56,434 nt of DNA. Origin: Erythrobacteraceae bacterium CCH12-C2. Its GTDB lineage: Bacteria > Pseudomonadota > Alphaproteobacteria > Sphingomonadales > Sphingomonadaceae. The position numbers and the translations under genes are program-made. The DNA is taken from the NCBI GenBank assembly GCA_001556995.1, contig LSKF01000053.1, positions 1-56,434 on the forward strand. Direction: 5' to 3'. Positions 8,333 to 14,683 of this stretch are shown in pieces (position 1 is the stretch's first letter; each line of letters opens with the position of its first letter). Under the pieces are notes generated by a model. The model did no database searches, was not told the origin of the DNA, and saw only the letters and a list, made by a program, of their open reading frames with translations.

Positions 8333-8346
8333 GCCGGGGCGGGTTT

Positions 8347-8883
8347 TTACTTGGCGAGCTCCACATGCTCGAAATCGAGCTCGACCGGGGTGCCGCGGCC
8401 GAAGATCGAGACGCTGACCTTGACCTTGGCCTTGTCGAAATCGAGTTCCTCGACGATCCCGTTGAAGCTCGCGAACGGGCCTTCGAGCACCTTGACCGAA
8501 TCCCCGATCTCGTAATCGACGCTGATGTCGCGCTTGGGGGTCGCCTGCGCTTCGGCCACGCCGCCGAAATAGCGAGCGGCTTCTTTCTCGCTGATCGGCT
8601 GCGGCTTGTTGCCCGAGCCGAGGAAGCCGGTCACCTTCGGCGTGTTCTTCACGAGGTGATAGACATCATCGGTCATGTTGAGCTTGGCCAGCACGTAGCC
8701 GGGCATGAACTTGCGTTCGACCTGCACCTTCTTGCCGCGCTTTACTTCGGTGATGGTTTCGGTGGGAACTTGCACTTCCTCGACGCCTTCGCTGAGGCCG
8801 AGCCGCTCGGCTTCGGAAATGATCGCGTCGCGCACCTTGTTCTCGAAACCGGAATAGGCGTGAATGATGTACCAGCGAGCCAT
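8347..8883 (-). CDS. nusG: Transcription termination/antitermination factor NusG
   Basis: 178 residues from ATG 8883 (MARWYIIHAYSGFENKV), with AAGGA six bases before the start. The NGN domain covers about 1-115, including RKFMPGYVLAKLNM near 70. The C-terminal KOW domain holds GDSVKVLEGPFASFNG near 125-140 and FGRGTPVELDF near 160. NusG binds RNA polymerase, suppresses pausing and couples to ribosomal S10 or Rho. secE ends 53 bases upstream (8937), the usual partner. The usual downstream partner rplK is displaced by 1.87 kb. Confidence 0.98.
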   Translation of the reverse strand: MARWYIIHAYSGFENKVRDAIISEAERLGLSEGVEEVQVPTETITEVKRGKKVQVERKFMPGYVLAKLNMTDDVYHLVKNTPKVTGFLGSGNKPQPISEKEAARYFGGVAEAQATPKRDISVDYEIGDSVKVLEGPFASFNGIVEELDFDKAKVKVSVSIFGRGTPVELDFEHVELAK

Positions 8884-8936
8884 GGGAAATCCTTGAGAAT
8901 GGGTTGGGTTGAACGAGGGCACGCAGCCCCGCAGCC

Positions 8937-9179
8937 CTATTGCAGCAGGCCGATCACAGCGCGCACGATCATGCCGAACGTGCTGTCGATGGCGAGGAAG
9001 AACAGCGAGAGGATGAGCATGAAGATGAACACGAAGATCGCCGTGCGCACCGTCTCGTCGCGAGTCGGCCAGACGATCTTGCTCGTCTCGGCGCGCACCT
9101 GATTGACGAAGTCGCCAACCGAGGTCTTGCGCTTGGGTTCTTCGCCGCCGGCTTTTGGGGCGCTCTTCTGCTCGGCCAT
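8937..9179 (-). CDS. secE: Preprotein translocase subunit SecE
   Basis: The 80-residue protein is the short single-helix SecE. Lys- and Glu-rich cytoplasmic residues 1-30 lead into the amphipathic QVRAETSKIVWPTRDET stretch (about 28-44), the family signature, and then one membrane helix (AIFVFIFMLILSLFFLAI). It clamps SecY in the SecYEG channel. The chosen ATG at 9179 gives the normal length; the frame is open seven codons upstream without family similarity. It forms one unit with nusG. Confidence 0.96.
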   Translation of the reverse strand: MAEQKSAPKAGGEEPKRKTSVGDFVNQVRAETSKIVWPTRDETVRTAIFVFIFMLILSLFFLAIDSTFGMIVRAVIGLLQ

Positions 9180-9386
9180 GTCAGCCCTGTTCCTTCGCAA
9201 TGTGCTTCACGTCTTTCCCAACCGGCTTTCAGGTAGGGGGCCGCGCCGCCCGGGACAAGGTCACCGGAGGGGCTGGATTTTCTGTCGATGTCGGAAAAGA
9301 CGATGGGGGCTTTACGCCGGGCGACGGGCAAATGCAAGATTGCTTGGAAGGCGGGGGCGGCGATTGCGGCCCCGGCCCGCGGGAGA
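9180..9386. other. Short region upstream of secE without a clear gene
   Basis: 207 bases. Several short open frames run on both strands, but none has a good ribosome site or a recognisable product. It should contain the secE-nusG leader and promoter on the minus strand; I see no convincing consensus. Confidence 0.4.
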
Positions 9387-9536
9387 TCAGCGCTGCTGGA
9401 ACAGGCGCGCGAGCAGGCCGGGCTGTTGCATCGGCTGCAGCGGGCCATGGATCGCACGGCCGCGCGCCGGATCGCGGGTCGGGCGGGGGCTGACCCATTG
9501 ATCAGGGCGCGAGGAACGGAAGGTGTAGGCGCTCAT
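9387..9536 (-). CDS. Predicted 49-residue basic protein
   Basis: A short frame from ATG 9536 to TGA at 9387-9389. An AGGAG ribosome site lies nine bases before the ATG, which is better than many genes in this window. The product starts MSAYTFRSSRPDQWVSP, has a conserved-looking RDPARGRAIHGPLQPM centre, and ends GLLARLFQQR. It is Arg- and Pro-rich with no membrane segment. I do not know a named family. The layout resembles small sphingomonad proteins with the pattern SRP-W-P-RDP-HGP-MQ, but this is an impression and not a search result. Confidence 0.5.
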   Translation of the reverse strand: MSAYTFRSSRPDQWVSPRPTRDPARGRAIHGPLQPMQQPGLLARLFQQR

Positions 9537-9661
9537 CTTCGGATCTCCTGTGCTGACGATCACTCAGTTCGTCGACAGGAATACACGCTTCGGCTTACGG
9601 TAGGGTGAACGGAGGGCTAGGGATTGGGGTCAGGAACGAAGCCAAAGCACCGGAGCCGCGG

Positions 9662-10723
9662 TCATCCCGCTTCGGTCAGTTCCTTAATGCGGGTAAGGAT
9701 AGCCTGGCTGTGCTTGAAGATGTCTGTTGGCCCAACGACGCTGACGCGGGTTTCTTCTTTGCCCAGAAACGTGCCAAGATAGCGGGCCTTCGGACTGTTA
9801 AACCACAGACGCGCAATCGTTTTCCGATTATTGTCATCGAGCAAAATCGCGCAGTAGCTCTTCGAATCCCGCATTGTGACCCTCTCAATATCAACACTTT
9901 GAGCGGCGATTGCGCGGATGATATTGAACCCCATCATCTCATCTTCGGTCGTCTCAACAACGTCAGTTCCATCATCTTGACTTGAGACTTGAGCAGCTTC
10001 CGGAGGCTCGGTGACCGACAGAGCCGAGGTGAGCCGATCATTTACGCCATCTCGGATCAATGTTTGGAATGAATTGATGATAAGCGACTTAAAGGTCTCC
10101 TTTACTGCCGCTGTCATCATGCCCCCGTGGACACGCTTTCCGATCAGCCTTACGAGTTCGTCCGTGGGGTCAGCGAATTCATTCTGAAGTTCCTGATGAA
10201 CGAGCGACTGCAATTTGAGCTTACTCGCCTCTTTGACGATCTGGTCAATGTCAAAGGTTCCTTTTGCAAATCCCGCCAGCGTCCGGATGTCTTGTTTTTT
10301 GACAGCCTCAAGATCAAGAACAAAAAAGGGCTTGTTGTCCATGACATTGGGAACCTCAACGTCAGAAAAGAACTTGTAGACCACTCCATTCGTAAGGACA
10401 GCAACCCGAGATGCTGTAACTGAAAAATACCTAAATAGCTGTGACGCGTGGTTTATGTTCAGGTCAGAGTTGGCAGGCTTACACTCAATAAGCATCTCGA
10501 CTTTGTCGCCATTACAAATCGCGTAATCGACCTTCTCACCTTTCTTGGTCCCAACGTCGCAAGTGAACTCAGGCACGACCTCTGCCGGGTTGAAGACATT
10601 GTATCCGAGAGACTGAAGAAATGGCATGACCAGCGCCGTCTTCGCGGCCTCTTCGGTCAGCAAAATATCCTTGTGATCTTTAACTTTTTTCGAAAGCTCA
10701 GCGACCGCCGTTTCCAAGTCCAT
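9662..10723 (-). CDS. HsdR-N-like PD-(D/E)XK nuclease family protein
   Basis: The 353-residue protein resembles the stand-alone type I restriction enzyme R N-terminal domain proteins. TEEAAKTALVMPFLQSLGYNV (about 23-43) gives the usual first helix. The nuclease core follows: Asp66 in VDYAIC, then Glu80-Cys-Lys82 in LIECKPAN, then HASQLFRYFSVT and VAVLTNGVVYKFFSD. It has no helicase motor and no HsdM or HsdS neighbour. The C-terminal third (DSKSYCAILLDDNNRKTIARL) looks like a separate beta-rich domain. Base composition is clearly more AT-rich than its neighbours. It lies between tRNA-Trp and secE, so acquisition by transfer is likely. Defence or phage origin are both possible. Confidence 0.75.
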   Translation of the reverse strand: MDLETAVAELSKKVKDHKDILLTEEAAKTALVMPFLQSLGYNVFNPAEVVPEFTCDVGTKKGEKVDYAICNGDKVEMLIECKPANSDLNINHASQLFRYFSVTASRVAVLTNGVVYKFFSDVEVPNVMDNKPFFVLDLEAVKKQDIRTLAGFAKGTFDIDQIVKEASKLKLQSLVHQELQNEFADPTDELVRLIGKRVHGGMMTAAVKETFKSLIINSFQTLIRDGVNDRLTSALSVTEPPEAAQVSSQDDGTDVVETTEDEMMGFNIIRAIAAQSVDIERVTMRDSKSYCAILLDDNNRKTIARLWFNSPKARYLGTFLGKEETRVSVVGPTDIFKHSQAILTRIKELTEAG

Positions 10724-10871
10724 GATATGCCCCTGCCAAAGTTTGAATGGCAGATTACCGCGAAGTTACTGAGAGACAAGCGAGTTTCCTATCCCTGCCT
10801 AATATCTGACAAAGCAATGCCTAGCACGCATCGAGCGCTGGGATGACAAGCGAGCCGACTCAGACAGGAAA

Positions 10872-10947
10872 TGGCAGGGGTGACAGGATTCGAACCCGTG
10901 GCCCTCGGTTTTGGAGACCGATGCTCTACCAGCTGAGCTACACCCCT
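10872..10947 (-). tRNA. tRNA-Trp (anticodon CCA)
   Basis: The minus strand folds into a standard cloverleaf of 76 bases. Acceptor AGGGGTG pairs with CACCCCT, then a G discriminator and an encoded CCA. The D arm is GCTCAGCTGGTAGAGC, the anticodon arm TCGGT-CTCCAAA-ACCGA has anticodon CCA, and the T arm holds GGTTCGAATCC. It points towards secE, the common tRNA-Trp/secE order in bacteria, but 1.7 kb of accessory DNA separates them. Confidence 0.97.
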
Positions 10948-11029
10948 GCAGCGCGTTGGAGCGCAGGCCTTTATCGGAGGCGCGGGGGATAGGCAATCCT
11001 CTTTGCCGCCTGTATTGTGCAGCGCAACC

Positions 11030-11854
11030 ATGCACGCGCCGATCCGCCCTCCGATCCCGGTTGAAACCCTGCTGCTTGCCTATCGCAGCGGGATCTTCCC
11101 GATGGCCGACCGGCGCGACGATGCGGAGGTGTTCTGGGTTGAACCGCGCGAGCGGGCGATCATTCCGCTCGATGGCCTGCATGTCTCGAAGAGCTTGCGC
11201 AAGGTGCTGCGCGCGGACCGCTTTACGGTCACGGTCGACCGTGCTTTCGAAGCCGTGATCCGCGCTTGCGCCGAACCGCGCCCCGATCATCCCGAAACCT
11301 GGATCAGCGAGCGGATCGTGCAGAGCTATATTGGCCTCCAGCGGGCTGGCCACGCGCATTCCGTTGAATGCTGGACGATGGTCCCAGGCGGGCATCTGCA
11401 GCTCGTGGGCGGGCTTTACGGCGTCTCGTTCGACCGGGTGTTCTGCGGCGAGAGCATGTTCAGCCGGGTGCCCGATGCCAGCAAGGTCGCGCTCACATGG
11501 CTGGTCGCGATGCTGCGAAAGGCGGGCTTTGCGCTGCTCGATTGCCAGTTCATGACCGAGCATCTTCGCTCGATGGGCGCGACCGAGTTGTCGCAGGCGG
11601 ATTACCGGGGCCTCGTGGCGAAAGCGCATGGCCAGCCGCGCACCAGTCTTGGCACGACCTGGCGCAGCTTCAGCGAGGGCGGTGCCTATGCGTCAGGCGT
11701 GGCGGCGGGAGCTGGCGCAGGGGCCGCGCTCGGGGCGGGCGTCGGCGTAGCCGCTGGGCGAGGCGCAGGCGCGCCCGAAGGCGAAGCCGAGGGCGCTGCC
11801 GGGCCTTCCTCGCCCGGGAAGCGCATCGTGCAATCCTTGACCCAGACGTCGTAG
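11030..11854 (+). CDS. aat: Leucyl/phenylalanyl-tRNA--protein transferase
   Basis: The enzyme adds Leu or Phe to the N-terminus of proteins with basic N-terminal residues, marking them for ClpS/ClpAP. The 274-residue frame from ATG 11030 has LLLAYRSGIFPMADR near 15-29, GLYGVSFDRVFCGESMFSR near 133-151, and CQFMTEHLRSMGATE near 175-189, the family core. Typical Aat ends near residue 220. Here a further 50 residues are low-complexity Ala/Gly/Val, because the frame runs through the 3' end of the opposite-strand DUF2155 gene (11686-11854). An ATG nine codons upstream is less likely because the family starts here. Confidence 0.93.
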   Translation: MHAPIRPPIPVETLLLAYRSGIFPMADRRDDAEVFWVEPRERAIIPLDGLHVSKSLRKVLRADRFTVTVDRAFEAVIRACAEPRPDHPETWISERIVQSYIGLQRAGHAHSVECWTMVPGGHLQLVGGLYGVSFDRVFCGESMFSRVPDASKVALTWLVAMLRKAGFALLDCQFMTEHLRSMGATELSQADYRGLVAKAHGQPRTSLGTTWRSFSEGGAYASGVAAGAGAGAALGAGVGVAAGRGAGAPEGEAEGAAGPSSPGKRIVQSLTQTS

Positions 11855-12294
11855 ATCGGGTGCTCGACCACATTGAGGCTCGGCGATTCCTTGAACAGCC
11901 AGCCCGAGAACACGCGCTTGTGCTGGTTCTGCCCGCGCTCGCGGATGTCGACCTGAACGAAAGCGCCGGTCTCCTGCGGCAGTTCCCAAGGCGCGGTGCG
12001 CTCGCATGATGACAGGCGAATGATCACCGGGCCGATCTCGCGGGCTTCGCCGGGCTTCAGCTTGATCTCTTGCGAGACATTGTTGCGCTTGTTGAGCAGG
12101 CCCAGCACCGCGACCCGTTCCGCGAGCGGGGTCGCGCCATAATCCTTGGCTGGGGCAGCGGTGCGGGCCGCGGGCACGGGCTGGTCAAGCGGGACTTTGA
12201 CGGTCTCAGGCTCCGCCGCGCCATCGCAGGCGGACAGCACGAGCGCCATGGCGAGCGGCCCAGCAACCGATAAGGCAAGGCGGATACGCCGCAC
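11686..12294 (-). CDS. DUF2155 domain protein, probable lipoprotein
   Basis: 202 residues from a GTG at 12294, placed nine bases after the upstream NDUFA12 stop with GAGGCGGAG before it. A hydrophobic signal ends in a lipobox (LVLSAC), so Cys at about 23 is probably lipidated. The DUF2155 core follows (LAERVAVLGLLNKRNNV, KLKPGEAREIGPVIIRL, CERTAPWELPQET, VFSGWLFKESPSLNVVEHP, YDVWVKDC). The tail is an Ala/Pro repeat. This alphaproteobacterial family is uncharacterised but is regularly found next to the NDUFA12-type gene. Its 3' 169 bases lie antisense to the end of aat. Confidence 0.85.
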   Translation of the reverse strand: MRRIRLALSVAGPLAMALVLSACDGAAEPETVKVPLDQPVPAARTAAPAKDYGATPLAERVAVLGLLNKRNNVSQEIKLKPGEAREIGPVIIRLSSCERTAPWELPQETGAFVQVDIRERGQNQHKRVFSGWLFKESPSLNVVEHPIYDVWVKDCTMRFPGEEGPAAPSASPSGAPAPRPAATPTPAPSAAPAPAPAATPDA

Positions 12295-12302
12295 GCTCCG
12301 CC

Positions 12303-12734
12303 TCAGCTGTCCGCGCTGCCGGGAGTCCACGCCTCGTAATCGCCGACCGCGCGCGCCCGCTTGCCCCCGCGTTCGAGCGCGCCTTGCGGGAAATAGGCCT
12401 GCGCGGTGCCGGTGGCGTTGGGGGTGTAATCCACCTCCCACACCTTGGGCGGAGGCAGGTGGCTTTCAGGCACGTCGTCATAGGTGCCATGCAGCCAGCC
12501 GTGCCATTCGGCGGGCACGCGGCTCGCGTCATTGGCGCCGTTATAGATTACCCAGCGCTTTTCGCGGGCGGTGTAGGAGCCAGTGTTGGGGGCGCTCGCC
12601 TTCGGCTTCGCGCGGTAATATTTGTTACCCGCGCCGTCCGTGCCGACGTGCTCACCGCCCGCGCGGCTCGCCCACAATTGCGTACCGAGCGTCGCGCCGT
12701 CCCACCAGGTGAAGATTTTTCCGAGAATTCCCAT
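12303..12734 (-). CDS. NDUFA12-family complex I accessory subunit
   Basis: 143 residues matching the small 17.2 kDa (NDUFA12/B17.2) subunit of NADH:ubiquinone oxidoreductase, which alphaproteobacteria share with mitochondria. The features are TWWDGATLGTQLWASRAG near 9-26, GNKYYRAK, and RRWVIYNGANDASRVPAEWHGWLH near 60-85 (RW.IY......S.VP..WH.WLH signature). It sits on the matrix-side arm of complex I, outside the core nuo operon, as is usual for these organisms. The DUF2155 gene follows nine bases later and is probably co-transcribed. Confidence 0.93.
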   Translation of the reverse strand: MGILGKIFTWWDGATLGTQLWASRAGGEHVGTDGAGNKYYRAKPKASAPNTGSYTAREKRWVIYNGANDASRVPAEWHGWLHGTYDDVPESHLPPPKVWEVDYTPNATGTAQAYFPQGALERGGKRARAVGDYEAWTPGSADS

Positions 12735-12805
12735 GGCTGCGCCGCCTAGCGGATTACACTGTAAGCGCCAAGGTGGAAGATGCGATCGGGCGCGCGAAAG
12801 CAGGG

Positions 12806-13348
12806 CTACACCCGCTCAAGCGGTTGAAATGGCGGGGCGGGCAGCTGGGCGGCAATGCCATCGCCCGGGCGCACCCAGCCCCCCGTCAGGACGACGGCCA
12901 TGATCCCCGACTTGCGAACCACGGTCCCACTGGGACGACGCTCAAGCACTGCCTGCAACAGGCCGCGCTGAAAGGCATCGATCTGCGCGCATGGGTTGCG
13001 CAAACCTGTGACCTGCAATCGCACGGTCTCGCCGATAATCAGCACCGTATCGCGCGGCAGGCCAAGCAGATCGATCCCTCTGGTGGTGATGTTCTCGCCA
13101 AGCTCACCCGCCCCAACCCGGAAGCCCATCGCGGCAACCTCATCGAACAACTCGCTATGGATGAGATGCACCTGCCGCAAATTGGGCTGCGAAGGGTCCG
13201 CTCTGACACGAGACCGGTGCTTGACCGTCGCTCCGCCATGCGCGTCGCCAGCGACCCCGAAACCCGCGATGATCTCAATCTCGGGCACGGATAGCTTGGC
13301 GAAGTTGTGCCCCGGATCGCGGGCCACGGCGATGACACGCGGGGACAC
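12806..13348 (-). CDS. MOSC domain-containing protein
   Basis: 180 residues of a stand-alone MOSC domain (molybdenum cofactor sulfurase C-terminal). The family core is visible in GVAGDAHGGATVKHRSR (about 31-47), ELGENITTRGIDLLGLPRDT near 82-101, and LRNPCAQIDAF near 116-126; the Cys in NPC is the presumed sulfur carrier. Stand-alone MOSC proteins are thought to handle sulfur for the Mo cofactor or to reduce hydroxylated compounds. Its stop is 71 bases from the next gene's start, with the DUF192 gene 11 bases upstream. Confidence 0.85.
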   Translation of the reverse strand: MSPRVIAVARDPGHNFAKLSVPEIEIIAGFGVAGDAHGGATVKHRSRVRADPSQPNLRQVHLIHSELFDEVAAMGFRVGAGELGENITTRGIDLLGLPRDTVLIIGETVRLQVTGLRNPCAQIDAFQRGLLQAVLERRPSGTVVRKSGIMAVVLTGGWVRPGDGIAAQLPAPPFQPLERV

Positions 13349-13359
13349 GAAGGAAAATC

Positions 13360-13881
13360 CTATTGCGGCAAGCGGTAGATCACCCGGTCCCCCGGCACGA
13401 TTCTCAGCTCCTTGGCCCGCCCCGCCCGCAGTTCGAGCACTGCGCTGGCAAGACCCGACGAGGGGATCGAATCGAGCGAGTAGGGCACCGTGCCGGCCGC
13501 GATATTGGTGATCCGTCCGTCTGGCCCGATGAAGATGATGTCGAGCGAGAGCGGTGTGTTCTTCATCCAGAAGCTGCGCGGCTCAGGCACGTCGGAGGGG
13601 AAGATCATCCCTTCGTTATCGCCCAGCTCTGTGCGGAACATCAGCCCGCGCGATTGCGCCTGCGGACTCGCGGCGAGTTCGACCCGGAACGGCAAGCGCT
13701 TGTCGCCGCGCATCACCACCAGATCGATCACCTCGAGCCCCGAGACCGGGTGCCGTGCCGAGGCCGCCGGCTGCACCGGAGCGGGGGGCGCCTGGGTCTG
13801 CGCGCTCGCCCCCTCGCCGGGCGAGCAGGCGGCCAAGCCTGTGACCATGAGCGCCGCGGTTGCCAGCATCCACCTTACCAT
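13360..13881 (-). CDS. DUF192 domain protein, probable lipoprotein
   Basis: 173 residues. The N-terminus (MVRWMLATAALMVTG) leads to a LAAC lipobox with Cys at about 19, then an Ala/Pro-rich linker. The DUF192 domain follows: LPFRVELAASPQAQSRGLMFR, then NEGMIFPSDVPEPRSFWMKNT, then LDIIFIGPDGRITNI, all hallmark positions. The family function is unknown; it is broadly conserved and often exported. Its ATG at 13881 overlaps the recX stop by seven bases, so the two are probably translated together. Confidence 0.9.
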   Translation of the reverse strand: MVRWMLATAALMVTGLAACSPGEGASAQTQAPPAPVQPAASARHPVSGLEVIDLVVMRGDKRLPFRVELAASPQAQSRGLMFRTELGDNEGMIFPSDVPEPRSFWMKNTPLSLDIIFIGPDGRITNIAAGTVPYSLDSIPSSGLASAVLELRAGRAKELRIVPGDRVIYRLPQ

Positions 13882-14543
13882 GTGCGTTCGATCCCTTCCT
13901 CGTCGTCAGCGGCCTCGCCGAGCCATTGGTCCACATCCTCCGGCCCGCGCGCGGCGAGGATGAAGCGGACGTGTTCATAATGGTGGCCTGCGCGCAGCAT
14001 TGCTGCAACGGCTTTTTCGTGGGCCTTGCGCGCGGCGAGGGGATCGGCGCTCGCGGTGTCGGCCCGCGCCCATGGGCCAAGCCGCCGCTTTTGCGCCATC
14101 AGCGCGGCGGCGCGGCGGCTGGCGGCCTCGCCCGGGGCATGCGCTCGGCGCACATCATCATCGACCCCGGCGTGACGCAGCGCCTCATCCACCCGCCGCC
14201 CGCCATAGCCCCGCGCCCCCAGATCACGTGCGCGCATCCGGGCATAGGCATCGTCATCGACATAGCCCAATTCCACCAAGCGCCCGACCAGCGCGGAAAC
14301 ATCAGGCTGAAGCGTGCGGCCGTCCGCATCTTCGGCCAGCCCGCGTTCCCTGATCTTGCGCAAAAGGTAAGCTTCAAGCCGCGCGCCAGTGGTGGCAAAA
14401 CGGGCGGCATAATGCAGCGCCAAATCGCGCAAAGTGGTATCGGTCAGCGGAGGCTTGGCCCGCTTCTCGCCCCGGCGTTTGCGCGCAGGGTCCGGTCCGG
14501 TTTCACTACCGGGAGATGACGAATTCGCTTTACCTGAAACCAT
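13875..14543 (-). CDS. recX: Regulatory protein RecX
   Basis: 222 residues with the three helical-bundle repeats of RecX. The clearest are LALHYAARFATTGARLEAYLL (about 42-62), VSALVGRLVELGYVDDDAYAR near 85-105, and the C-terminal KAVAAMLRAGHHYEHVRFIL. RecX binds inside the RecA filament and modulates it. The N-terminal Lys/Arg-rich extension of about 35 residues is typical of alphaproteobacterial copies. recA is not in the window. Divergent to the acyl-AMP ligase gene. Confidence 0.87.
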   Translation of the reverse strand: MVSGKANSSSPGSETGPDPARKRRGEKRAKPPLTDTTLRDLALHYAARFATTGARLEAYLLRKIRERGLAEDADGRTLQPDVSALVGRLVELGYVDDDAYARMRARDLGARGYGGRRVDEALRHAGVDDDVRRAHAPGEAASRRAAALMAQKRRLGPWARADTASADPLAARKAHEKAVAAMLRAGHHYEHVRFILAARGPEDVDQWLGEAADDEEGIERTW

Positions 14544-14683
14544 TTCGCCTTATTCGTGCCACTTTCCTTATCAAATGCGGAACATTGAAGGGTGCCGGAC
14601 TATGCCCGGCTCACAAGGGTTATGCCAGAGCGCGCGAGATCGGGTCCTCAACCGCGCTGCAATTGACGGGTATCGCTATAAAA

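Noticed and set aside
9155..9608. Overlapping plus-strand frames of 106 to 132 codons upstream of the HsdR-N-like gene
   Set aside because: No ribosome site, Gly/Arg-rich composition typical of shadow frames, and they overlap the better-supported 49-residue gene on the other strand.
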